NCBI RefSeq assembly: GCF_021389955.1
Contig: NZ_CP089980.1
Location: 3,839,001-3,903,000, forward strand
Direction: 5' to 3'
Length of the DNA stretch: 64,000 nt
Origin: Fulvivirga maritima
Lineage (GTDB): Bacteria > Bacteroidota > Bacteroidia > Cytophagales > Cyclobacteriaceae
The notes beneath the pieces are model-generated. The model was not told the origin of the DNA and ran no database searches. It worked only from the letters and a program-made list of their open reading frames with translations. The translations under genes and the position numbers were made by a program. Below are positions 9,024 to 17,543 of this stretch, one piece after another (position 1 is the first letter of the stretch; each line of letters opens with the position of its first letter).

Positions 9024-10301
9024 TTAGTTAGCCGCTACTCTCCAGATAGTGCCGCTGTCATCATCAGCTACCAATAAGGCTCCGTCTGGAGTTACAGTTA
9101 CACAAACTGGTCTGCCATATACCTTGTAGTCATTTTGATCTGCGATAAAGCCGGTAAGGAAATCTTCTGGTTCACCGGCAGGCTTGGCATTTTCAAAAGG
9201 AATGAATAACACCCGATAGCCGTTAAGCGTAGAGCGGTTCCATGAACCATGTTGGCCTACAAAGGCTCCTCCCTGATACTTCTCAGGAAACTTATTTTTA
9301 TTATAAAAGGCCAGGCCTAACGATGAGGTGTGAGCTCCCACAGCCATGTCTGGTTTTATAGATTTTTCTACCATTTCTGGTGCTTTATCGGCCATGCGTG
9401 GGTCTTTGTTATGCCCAAAATAAGCATAAGGCCATCCATAAAAACCACCTTCTTTTACACTGGTAACATAATCAGGCACCAGGTTATCACCTAGTTCATC
9501 TCTTTCATTTACTGCAGCCCATAATGTATTGGTGCCTGGGTAAAAGGCTATACCAACTGGGTTTCTTAACCCTGAAGCATATACTTGCTCATTACTTCCG
9601 TCCGGATTCATAACTAATACATTGGCTCTTCTTTTCTCTTTTTCCATACCGTGCTCACCTACGTTGCTCGATGATCCTACAGAGACAAATATTTTGCTGC
9701 TATCTGGGCTCAGTATAATGTTGCGCGTCCAGTGGTGGTTATAGCCACCAGCAGGTAAGTCTGCAACCTTTTCCGCTTCAGCATCTATGGCATCTTGACC
9801 TAGCTCATAGGGAAATCGTACTATTCCGTCTACATTAGCTACATAGAAATAATTATTGAGAATGAGCATGCCGAAAGGCTGATTCAAGCCTTCCAAAAAG
9901 GTTTTTTTGGTCTCAGGAATGCCATCCTGATCACTGTCTCTGAATAATATAATCCGATTAGCACTCTTCTTAGCATCATCAGATTCTACCACAAAAATAT
10001 CGTTATTAGGGCCTATATAAATCCAACGCGGATGTTCTAATTCACCTGCAAACTTAGTCACCGTAAAGCCATCAGGTGCTTTTGGTTTAACGGCTTCAGG
10101 CCAGCCTATGGCTTTGCCTTCGTTATCTACTTTGCTTGATTGTGGCTCAGGGAGTTTAGTAGTGTCAATATTTACGCCATAACCTGCCAGAGAATCCTGA
10201 AGACTGCTGGAGGCATCAGCCTGTTCCGTACTCTGCTCCTTAGTGCTGGAGCAGGAGCTTATGATTAATATTAGAAATAAATAGATGATCAGTTTTTTCA
10301 T
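9024..10301 (-). CDS. Soluble PQQ-type sugar/sorbosone dehydrogenase lipoprotein
   Basis: 425 residues. The N-terminus KKLIIYLFLILIISSCSS is a lipoprotein signal with Cys after ISS, so the protein is exported and lipid-anchored. The rest is a six-bladed beta-propeller of the glucose/sorbosone dehydrogenase superfamily: FAGELEHPRWIYIGPNNDIF, GLNQPFGML, GGYNHHWTRNI, ASGLRNPVGIAFYPGT, WAAVNERDELGDNLVPDY and GQHGSWNRS, the blade-lining segments that hold PQQ and the catalytic His in this superfamily. The sugar substrate cannot be told. It is divergent from the ECF sigma gene, with 225 bases between. Confidence 0.85.
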   Translation of the reverse strand: MKKLIIYLFLILIISSCSSTKEQSTEQADASSSLQDSLAGYGVNIDTTKLPEPQSSKVDNEGKAIGWPEAVKPKAPDGFTVTKFAGELEHPRWIYIGPNNDIFVVESDDAKKSANRIILFRDSDQDGIPETKKTFLEGLNQPFGMLILNNYFYVANVDGIVRFPYELGQDAIDAEAEKVADLPAGGYNHHWTRNIILSPDSSKIFVSVGSSSNVGEHGMEKEKRRANVLVMNPDGSNEQVYASGLRNPVGIAFYPGTNTLWAAVNERDELGDNLVPDYVTSVKEGGFYGWPYAYFGHNKDPRMADKAPEMVEKSIKPDMAVGAHTSSLGLAFYNKNKFPEKYQGGAFVGQHGSWNRSTLNGYRVLFIPFENAKPAGEPEDFLTGFIADQNDYKVYGRPVCVTVTPDGALLVADDDSGTIWRVAAN

Positions 10302-10526
10302 AGTTCACTTTTTTGTTACACAACAGTGAAAAAACATAAATGTTAAATTGTGCAATATTCCTGTTTTGATGATTTAGTTGTCTTTGGTGATATTATTTTG
10401 ATGGAGAATGAGACTATATTGACTGGTTTCGATTTCGGTTTGAATTAATTGTTAAATTTTAATTAATTACTAATTAATCCAGCCTGAGAATACGAAGAAA
10501 TGACTTAACTAATACAATAACAATTC

Positions 10527-11132
10527 ATGCTTAAACCAAACCTATTTTTAAATTCTTTACTACAAAAAATACAAAAGGAAAGCTGTCAGCAATCCTTTAG
10601 AAAGCTGTTTGATCTTTATCACGCACAGCTACTGCAGTATGCGGGTTTCCTTACGGGAAATAAGCAAATAGCAGAAGAAGTGGTGTCTGAGGTCTTTGTC
10701 TATTTGTGGAAGAATAGGTTGTCTATAGATGGAATACGGAAAATTAACAGTTTTCTATATCTAAAAACCAAGCACCTTTCTATTGATCACATTCGCAAAG
10801 TGAAAGATCTTTCGTGTGTTTCTATAGATCATGCTTCTGCCTTACAGCTTAAAGATGCCTCTAATCCTGAAGGCACACTTATTCACAAGGAGTGGCTTTT
10901 AGAATTAGAAAGAACTATCAATGCGCTGCCAGAAAGATGCCAGCTGATTTATCGGCTTATAAAAGAAGAAGGAATGAAATATGATGAGGCGGCTTCATTT
11001 CTTGATGTTTCCAAAAAAACAGTTGAGAATCAAATGGCCATTGCCACAAAACGCTTAAGGGAAGTGATGAAATCCTACATGGCTTATGAGGACAAAAAGC
11101 AACTGCGGAAGTTCTCTTATTTCTTCTTTTAG
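10527..11132 (+). CDS. ECF RNA polymerase sigma factor (Bacteroidota FecI-like)
   Basis: 201 residues. Region 2 is visible as FRKLFDLYHAQLLQYAGFLTG followed by AEEVVSEVFVYLWKNR. Region 4 is INALPERCQLIYRLIKEEG followed by MKYDEAASFLDVSKKTVENQ, a helix-turn-helix. It should bind core RNA polymerase and read the promoters of the downstream SusC/SusD locus when released by the FecR protein 82 bases downstream. The gene order sigma, FecR, SusC with STN domain, SusD is the standard trans-envelope signalling layout in this phylum. Confidence 0.92.
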   Translation: MLKPNLFLNSLLQKIQKESCQQSFRKLFDLYHAQLLQYAGFLTGNKQIAEEVVSEVFVYLWKNRLSIDGIRKINSFLYLKTKHLSIDHIRKVKDLSCVSIDHASALQLKDASNPEGTLIHKEWLLELERTINALPERCQLIYRLIKEEGMKYDEAASFLDVSKKTVENQMAIATKRLREVMKSYMAYEDKKQLRKFSYFFF

Positions 11133-11214
11133 AAAAAAAGTTTTAAAAATATTCAATATCGTTTGGGGGTATTTTCTGTCACTTCCGTCCTATAGGTAGT
11201 TCAGCAGAAAGTTC

Positions 11215-12231
11215 ATGCACCAGAATCACGACGATATTGATATTTTAATAAGCAAGTATTTTGCAGGGGAAGCGAGTATTCATGAAATCAGGCAGTTGAT
11301 TGCCTGGATAAATGAGTCTGAAGAAAATAAGAAGCTTTATCATCAACTAAAATACCTTTGGGAAGAAACCGAAATCACTTCTACCTCGGAGGCAGGCGAT
11401 AAGCTTTTTAGCAAAATAACGGAAAAGATAGGGGAGAGTGAACCTGCTAAGGTTATTCCTATTTCCAGGCCGGTAAAAAGGACTAATACCAGAAAATGGT
11501 ATGTAGCCGCTGCTGCTGTAGTACTGATTGGGATTTCTCTATTTTGGGTGCTAAAAGTAGAAAAAGTCAGCCTCAAAGAGGATTGTTATGAGAAATATAC
11601 CACTAAAAGAGGACAGAAAAGCAAAATTCAACTTCCTGATGGGTCAGTAGTATGGCTTAACTCTGATTCTGAACTTGAATATGTAAAGGATTTCCAAAAA
11701 AACAGAGAGGTCATACTTTCCGGAGAGGCATTCTTTGAAGTCACTAAAGATAAGAAGCACCCTTTCAGAGTTAAAACCAGCGCCCTTACCACTGAGGTGT
11801 TAGGCACTTCTTTTAACATCAAATCATTTCCGAAAGATGCAGCCGTAGAGGTAGCTCTGGTTACAGGCAAAGTGAAAATCATTGAAGCTACGGAGCAAAA
11901 GGATTATGTACTTACCCCGGGTTTTCAACTCACCTTAAATAAAACAGATAAGGCCATTTTAAAAACCAGTTTTGATAAGGCTCAGATTATGAGTTGGAAA
12001 AATGGTGTCATTTATTTTAAAGACGATGATTTGGCTGCTGTGATCAGGATCCTTGAAAGGTGGTACGGCGTCAGCATACGAGTGAGTGGCCCTATACCTG
12101 ATGATTTTAAGGTTTCCGGCCATTATGATGGTAATGACTACCTCAGCAATATTCTCAATTCAATTAAATACGGAAAAGACTTTGAATATACAATTGATGA
12201 AAAAAATGTAGATATAACCTTTAACCCCTGA
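11215..12231 (+). CDS. FecR-family anti-sigma factor
   Basis: 338 residues. The cytoplasmic N-terminal ~90 residues (ISKYFAGEASIHEIRQLIAW) form the sigma-binding part. One membrane helix is at about residues 98-117 (YVAAAAVVLIGISLFWVLKV). The periplasmic FecR domain follows with YTTKRGQKSKIQLPDGSVVW, LNSDSELEY, GEAFFEVTKDKKHPF and TSALTTEVLGTSFNI, and a C-terminal DUF4974-like domain is near VIRILERWYGVSIRV. It should hold the ECF sigma factor inactive until the STN domain of the SusC at 12380 signals substrate binding. Confidence 0.92.
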   Translation: MHQNHDDIDILISKYFAGEASIHEIRQLIAWINESEENKKLYHQLKYLWEETEITSTSEAGDKLFSKITEKIGESEPAKVIPISRPVKRTNTRKWYVAAAAVVLIGISLFWVLKVEKVSLKEDCYEKYTTKRGQKSKIQLPDGSVVWLNSDSELEYVKDFQKNREVILSGEAFFEVTKDKKHPFRVKTSALTTEVLGTSFNIKSFPKDAAVEVALVTGKVKIIEATEQKDYVLTPGFQLTLNKTDKAILKTSFDKAQIMSWKNGVIYFKDDDLAAVIRILERWYGVSIRVSGPIPDDFKVSGHYDGNDYLSNILNSIKYGKDFEYTIDEKNVDITFNP

Positions 12232-12261
12232 ACTATGAAATACCCTAGGAATAAACCATAA

Positions 12262-12289
12262 AAACCTGCGACTCCATAGTCACAGGTTT
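12262..12289 (+). promoter_or_regulatory. Hairpin between the anti-sigma gene and the first SusC
   Basis: 12-base arms with one mismatch (12262-12273 with 12278-12289) around a 4-base loop, 30 bases after the FecR stop and 90 before the SusC start. There is no clean T run, so it may be a weak terminator, an attenuator or a 5'-end stabiliser that separates regulator from transporter expression. Confidence 0.45.
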
Positions 12290-12379
12290 AAATGCAGGTT
12301 AAAATAAAGCACCGCCAAGTAACCTATTTTAACTCGCCAGTTTTTAACGCTTGTAATCATTAAAAACCAACTCAAATAT

Positions 12380-15300
12380 ATGAAAATTAGACATTTAGTA
12401 AATGTTAATGGTTTTACTAAATACTTTTTCATAGGATGTCTGCTCTCATGCTTCACCACTGTTTTCTGCTTTGCTTATGGTAAAAATATTCAGCAGGTAA
12501 AGAGTGTAAAAGAAGTGTCAGTAGAGCTGTCATTTGATGATAACACTTTAGTGGAAGTATTTAATAAACTAGAACGAGCTACTACTTTCAAATTCTCTTA
12601 CTTTTCTGATATAGATGTAGAATCTCGCTTCACTATGAAGAAGAAGAGGGTGACAGTAGCTGATATCCTTTTGAAAATCGCACTACGTAACCATGTCTCT
12701 TTCAGGCAGGTAAACAATAATATTACAGTTTATAAAAGTGAGCCCTCCAAAGGTAATGTGGAGGTTATTATAGCTGACAGAACTATTAAGGGCATCATTA
12801 CCGATGATAATGGAGATCCTCTTCCCGGTGTTTCCATTCAAATAAAAGGTACCACCAGAGGTACTATCAGTGATGTAGATGGGAGTTACACCATTACGGT
12901 GCCTGATAATCAGACCGTACTGGTATTTAGCTTCATAGGTATGCACACGCAGGAGATGGCCGTGGGCAATAGAAATGTAATAGACATCTCTTTGAAATCA
13001 GCCACACAGTCTTTAGATGAGCTGGTGATAGTAGGTTATGGTAGCCAAAAGAAGGAAACGCTAACCGGTTCTGTGGCCAGCATACAAACCCGTGAACTGG
13101 TGCAGTCTCCGGTTTCTAATATTAGTAACTCACTTGTAGGTAGAATGCCAGGGCTTATCGCCATGCAGTCGAGCGGTGAGCCGGGCTATGATCAGTCTAC
13201 TTTAAAAATACGCGGTATTAGCACCTTAAATGGTGGTTCAGAATCAGATCCTTTGATTTTGGTTGATGGGGTTCCCAGAAATTTCAATCAGATAGATCCT
13301 AATGAAATAGAGACGGTGACCATACTTAAAGATGCTTCGGCTACAGCCGTATTCGGGGTGAGAGGAGCCAATGGTGTGGTAATGATCACTACTAAAACCG
13401 GGGTAGCCGGTAAGCCGCAGATTAGCTATACCTCCAACTTTGGTTTTCAAACGCCTACTCAGCTACCAGAAATGCTCAACAGTTATGAATATGCTAAGCT
13501 GCATAACGAAGCCAGCGAAAATATGGGGCAGACTCCTTATTTCTCTCAACAGGACCTGGACCTTTATCAGAGTGGAGAAGATCCTTATTTCCACCCTAGT
13601 ATTGATTGGTTCGACTTTGTTCTTAAGGATTTTTCTTTCCAGCAAAGCCATAATTTCAATGTGAGAGGCGGTACTGATAAAACCAAGTACTTTATCAGTC
13701 TGGGCTATTTTGATCAAAACGGAGCCTATGATGTAGAGGATATTCAAGATTCATTTTCTGCTAACCCTCGCTATAAACGCTATAATCTAAGATCTAATTT
13801 CGATATTGATTTTAATGATAATTTCAGCGGATCAGTAAAGTTAGGCGGGCAGTTTACAGATTCTAATTACCCAGGTTATGGAGCGGGAGAGATATTTTTT
13901 AGAATACTGAATTCTAACCCTATTATGAATCCTGGTATTATAGATGGTAAGCTTATTTCAGGTGTGGAAGGCTTGCCTTCTAGTTCAGGTAATCCTGTGA
14001 GTGCCATAGTAAATAATGGTTATCAAAATAATTTCACCAGCACCCTTACTGCTAACGTAAGCTTAGAGCATAAGCTTAATTTTATTACTCAAGGCTTAAA
14101 GGTGAGAGGAATGGTGGCCTATGATAATTATTACACCCATAATGTTAGGCGAAACAAGGCCATGGATACTTACCGAATCATTAAAGATCCGGACGAGCCT
14201 ACTACACCTATATTTATATTTGAAGGTAATGAAGCCCCATTCTCTTTCAGCGAAAGCTATGGCAGAAATCGTAGGGTGTATTCAGAATATGCTATTGAGT
14301 ATAATCGTGTATTTGGAGATCATACGGTTAGTGGCCTGGCGCTTTATATGCAAGAAAAGTATACTGCTCCTGGTCAGGAATATAATGTGCCCAGAGGTTA
14401 TCAGGGACTCGTAGGTCGTGTTACTTATAACTATAAGTCAAAGTACCTCACTGAGGTGAATATGGGCTATAATGGTTCTGAAAACTTTCCTGAAGGTTCT
14501 CGCTTTGGCTTTTTCCCTTCTTTTTCTGTGGGCTGGGTGCTTACTGAGGAGGGTTTTATGCCTGATTCTGATTTATTGTCATTCCTCAAAATCAGAGCTT
14601 CTTACGGAGAGGTGGGTAATGATAAAATCGGTGGTGCACGTTTCTTATACCTGCCATCAGTGTATTATACTAATTCAGGAGGCTATCATTTTGGAGATCA
14701 GGAAGGAGGATCTTATCAGTATTACAATGGAGCACAAGAAGGCAGGCTGGGTAATTCTAATGTTACCTGGGAGCGGGCTAAGAAAACTGATATAGGTCTG
14801 GAATCTAGCTTTTTTGGTGATAAGCTGGTGATTAATGCCGATTACTTTATGGAGCGCAGAGATAACATTCTGGCTTATCTGGGTACTGTTCCGCTTATTG
14901 TTCAGGCAGATTTACCTCCTTATAACATTGGTAAAGTAGAAAATAAAGGCTTTGAAGTAGAAGTCAATTATAATAATCACATCGGCCTTTTTAAATATTG
15001 GGTCAAGAGTAACTACTCCTTCGCTAAGAATGAAATCAAGTATATGGATGAGCCTGATAGAGCCTATGAATGGCTTCGCAGAACAGGTAAGTCTGTAGGT
15101 CAGTACTGGGGTTTAGAGAGCGATGGCATTTATAATACTGAAGAGGAGCTGGAAAATGCACCTACTTCTTCTTACACCTCAGAGCTTCAGCCCGGAGACA
15201 TCAGGTATGTAGATCAAAATGGAGATGGAGTAATAGATGATTATGATGCCGTGCCGATAGGATACTCCAGATTACCGCAGATTGTATACGGTTTCTCATG

Positions 15301-15766
15301 TGGTTTTGAATTTAAAGGTTGGGATTTCTCAATTCTATTTCAGGGAGCAGAAAGAACATCTACTTATATAGATCAGATGGCCGCCTGGGCTTTTGATACT
15401 GACTGGAGAAATGCTACTACCAAACACCTGGAGCGCTGGACTCCCGAGCGTTATGCTGCTGGTGAAAAAATCACTTATCCAAGAGTGCAGCTTTCACCTA
15501 CTCCGGGAGATCATAATTACAGAGCTTCTGACTATTGGCTTAAAGATGCCAGCTACCTGAGACTTAAAAATGCTGAGATAGCCTATAGTTTTAAACCGGC
15601 TTCTTTTGCTAAGCTGGGTATTGAGAGGGTGAGGGTTTTCGCTAACGGTAATAACCTGATCACCTGGTCTGAAATGGATACTTATGATCCTGAAGCACCT
15701 GAAGGTAGAGGAGAGTTCTATCCGCAGATGAAGGTTTATAATGTAGGGGTAAACGTACAATTCTAA
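12380..15766 (+). CDS. SusC/RagA-type TonB-dependent outer-membrane transporter with STN signalling domain
   Basis: 1128 residues. The signal peptide ends near FCFAYGKN. An STN (secretin/TonB short N-terminal) domain spans about residues 50-115 (VELSFDDNTLVEVFNKLE, FTMKKKRVTVADILLKIA) and marks this as the sensor that talks to the FecR protein. A carboxypeptidase-regulatory-like domain follows (IKGIITDDNGDPLPGVSIQI), then the TonB-box/plug (LDELVIVGYGSQKKETLTGS, GRMPGLIAMQSSGEPGYD) and a 22-strand-type barrel ending in F. It should import oligosaccharides across the outer membrane together with the SusD 19 bases downstream. It is the first gene of the locus after the regulators. Confidence 0.95.
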   Translation: MKIRHLVNVNGFTKYFFIGCLLSCFTTVFCFAYGKNIQQVKSVKEVSVELSFDDNTLVEVFNKLERATTFKFSYFSDIDVESRFTMKKKRVTVADILLKIALRNHVSFRQVNNNITVYKSEPSKGNVEVIIADRTIKGIITDDNGDPLPGVSIQIKGTTRGTISDVDGSYTITVPDNQTVLVFSFIGMHTQEMAVGNRNVIDISLKSATQSLDELVIVGYGSQKKETLTGSVASIQTRELVQSPVSNISNSLVGRMPGLIAMQSSGEPGYDQSTLKIRGISTLNGGSESDPLILVDGVPRNFNQIDPNEIETVTILKDASATAVFGVRGANGVVMITTKTGVAGKPQISYTSNFGFQTPTQLPEMLNSYEYAKLHNEASENMGQTPYFSQQDLDLYQSGEDPYFHPSIDWFDFVLKDFSFQQSHNFNVRGGTDKTKYFISLGYFDQNGAYDVEDIQDSFSANPRYKRYNLRSNFDIDFNDNFSGSVKLGGQFTDSNYPGYGAGEIFFRILNSNPIMNPGIIDGKLISGVEGLPSSSGNPVSAIVNNGYQNNFTSTLTANVSLEHKLNFITQGLKVRGMVAYDNYYTHNVRRNKAMDTYRIIKDPDEPTTPIFIFEGNEAPFSFSESYGRNRRVYSEYAIEYNRVFGDHTVSGLALYMQEKYTAPGQEYNVPRGYQGLVGRVTYNYKSKYLTEVNMGYNGSENFPEGSRFGFFPSFSVGWVLTEEGFMPDSDLLSFLKIRASYGEVGNDKIGGARFLYLPSVYYTNSGGYHFGDQEGGSYQYYNGAQEGRLGNSNVTWERAKKTDIGLESSFFGDKLVINADYFMERRDNILAYLGTVPLIVQADLPPYNIGKVENKGFEVEVNYNNHIGLFKYWVKSNYSFAKNEIKYMDEPDRAYEWLRRTGKSVGQYWGLESDGIYNTEEELENAPTSSYTSELQPGDIRYVDQNGDGVIDDYDAVPIGYSRLPQIVYGFSCGFEFKGWDFSILFQGAERTSTYIDQMAAWAFDTDWRNATTKHLERWTPERYAAGEKITYPRVQLSPTPGDHNYRASDYWLKDASYLRLKNAEIAYSFKPASFAKLGIERVRVFANGNNLITWSEMDTYDPEAPEGRGEFYPQMKVYNVGVNVQF

Positions 15767-15784
15767 TCGCTCAATAGTCTTATT

Positions 15785-17518
15785 ATGAATAAATTATATA
15801 CACATAGAATAGTATGGTTATTTAGTGTGCTCATGCTCTTATTGCATGGGGCGTGTAATGATGACTTTTTGGAAAAACCAGAAAGTAATGATGTTACCAG
15901 AGATGAGATATTTTCTGAAAGGATCAAGGCGCTACCATTTTTATGGGAGACTTACAGAACCTGTGTGCCCTTAGGCTTTCCATATCAGTGGGATAGGCAT
16001 AACGGCATGTATGCTTCTATGATGGTGGGAGCTTGTGATGAAGGTGATGTAACCGCCTCATGGACAGGATCTAATAATCATAATGTAGGTAATGTTACTC
16101 CTGGTTATAATGGAGAAGATGAATTTAATCAACATTTTAAAGGCATTAGAAACGCTAATATTTTCATAGAAAATGTAGATCAGGTTCCTGATATCCCTGA
16201 CGGGGAAAAACAAGAGCTGAAAGCAGAAGCGCGTGTATTGAGAGCGTTGCAAGTGTTTGATCTTATGATCCGCTATGGTGGAGTGCCTATAGTTACCACT
16301 GTGCTTAGTGGAGATGGAGACATGTATTTGCCCAGAGACTCTTATGCGGACTGTGTTCAATTTATAGTTGATGAATGTGATGCTGCCAGTGCCATCCTGC
16401 CCAATGACTACCCTTCTAACTATACAGGTAGAGTAACTAAAGGAGTGGCGCTTGCTTTAAAGGCACGAACACTTTTATATGCTGCAAGTCCGCTGTATAA
16501 TACAGCTACCCCTTATTTATCTGAGAACAGAGCGCTTACTGGCTATGAGTCTTATGATGAAGGTAGATGGAAACTGGCGGCTGATGCCAATGAAGCCGTG
16601 CTCAACTGGGCTGATCAGCAGGGCTATCACCTGATAGAGGAGTATGATGATCCGGCTGAGAATTATAAAGAAGCCATTGAAACTCCTCAAAATGCAGAGA
16701 TCATTTTTGCTAATCAAATGAATGGCTGGTGGTCTACCGGTTATCTGTTTTTTCAGGCTGTAATGCCTACAGGCATTTATACCGGCTGGTATGGACATGG
16801 CATTACGTTAGAGCATGCTTCTAAATATTATACTACCGATGGCGAGGATCAATCCTGGCCTGATAGTGGACCGCAATCAGAGTTTCTAGAGAAAATGCAT
16901 GCTATGGAGCCGCGCTTTCAGTACTCGGTGATGTATTCTGGCAGTGCTTTTAATGATAACATCGGAGTAGTAAACTTTTACCGTCGTAATGACGGCTCAT
17001 GGTCTACCAATGCTCCTGTGAACGGAGTGGGTTATATGAAGAAATTCATTACTAAAGCCAGCTCCTCCGGTGGTCAGTTTAACTGGACAGTTTTTCGCTT
17101 GGCTGAGTTTTATCTCAACTATGCTGAGGCTTTGAATGAGTCATCGCCAATGGATTCTCGTGTGTTTGATGCCGTAAATGCTATAAGAAGAAGAGCAGGT
17201 ATACCGGAAATATCATCGGCAGATCCTCGCTATAATAGCCAGGATAAATTAAGGGAAGCCATCAGAAGGGAAAGAGCCATAGAGCTGGCTTTTGAAGAAC
17301 ATCGGTTTTTTGATGTAAGAAGGTGGATGATTGCCGATCAGGAAGGAGTGATGCGGGGCGATTTTCATGGTCTTAACCTGTATGAGCAGGAAGACGGCAG
17401 CTTTATCTATAGAAAAGAGGCCTTTGAAGAGCGGGTTTGGCAAAATAAGTTGTACCTCTATCCCTTCCCTCAAACAGAAATAGATAAAGGTTACATAGTA
17501 CAAAATCCAGGCTGGTAA
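15785..17518 (+). CDS. SusD/RagB-type surface glycan-binding lipoprotein
   Basis: 577 residues. Lipoprotein signal with lipobox LHGAC, so anchored at the cell surface as the lid of the preceding SusC. SusD hallmarks: CNDDFLEKPESNDVT after the Cys, KQELKAEARVLRALQVFDLM followed by RYGGVPIV, ALALKARTLLYAASPLYN, and the C-terminal RAIELAFEEHRFFDVRRWMI and LYLYPFPQTEIDKG. It should capture the polysaccharide released by surface hydrolases and feed it to SusC. The partner pairs are collinear (SusC-SusD, SusC-SusD), suggesting two related uptake complexes. Confidence 0.95.
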   Translation: MNKLYTHRIVWLFSVLMLLLHGACNDDFLEKPESNDVTRDEIFSERIKALPFLWETYRTCVPLGFPYQWDRHNGMYASMMVGACDEGDVTASWTGSNNHNVGNVTPGYNGEDEFNQHFKGIRNANIFIENVDQVPDIPDGEKQELKAEARVLRALQVFDLMIRYGGVPIVTTVLSGDGDMYLPRDSYADCVQFIVDECDAASAILPNDYPSNYTGRVTKGVALALKARTLLYAASPLYNTATPYLSENRALTGYESYDEGRWKLAADANEAVLNWADQQGYHLIEEYDDPAENYKEAIETPQNAEIIFANQMNGWWSTGYLFFQAVMPTGIYTGWYGHGITLEHASKYYTTDGEDQSWPDSGPQSEFLEKMHAMEPRFQYSVMYSGSAFNDNIGVVNFYRRNDGSWSTNAPVNGVGYMKKFITKASSSGGQFNWTVFRLAEFYLNYAEALNESSPMDSRVFDAVNAIRRRAGIPEISSADPRYNSQDKLREAIRRERAIELAFEEHRFFDVRRWMIADQEGVMRGDFHGLNLYEQEDGSFIYRKEAFEERVWQNKLYLYPFPQTEIDKGYIVQNPGW

Positions 17519-17543
17519 TAGCTTCACTAAAACTTGAAATCTA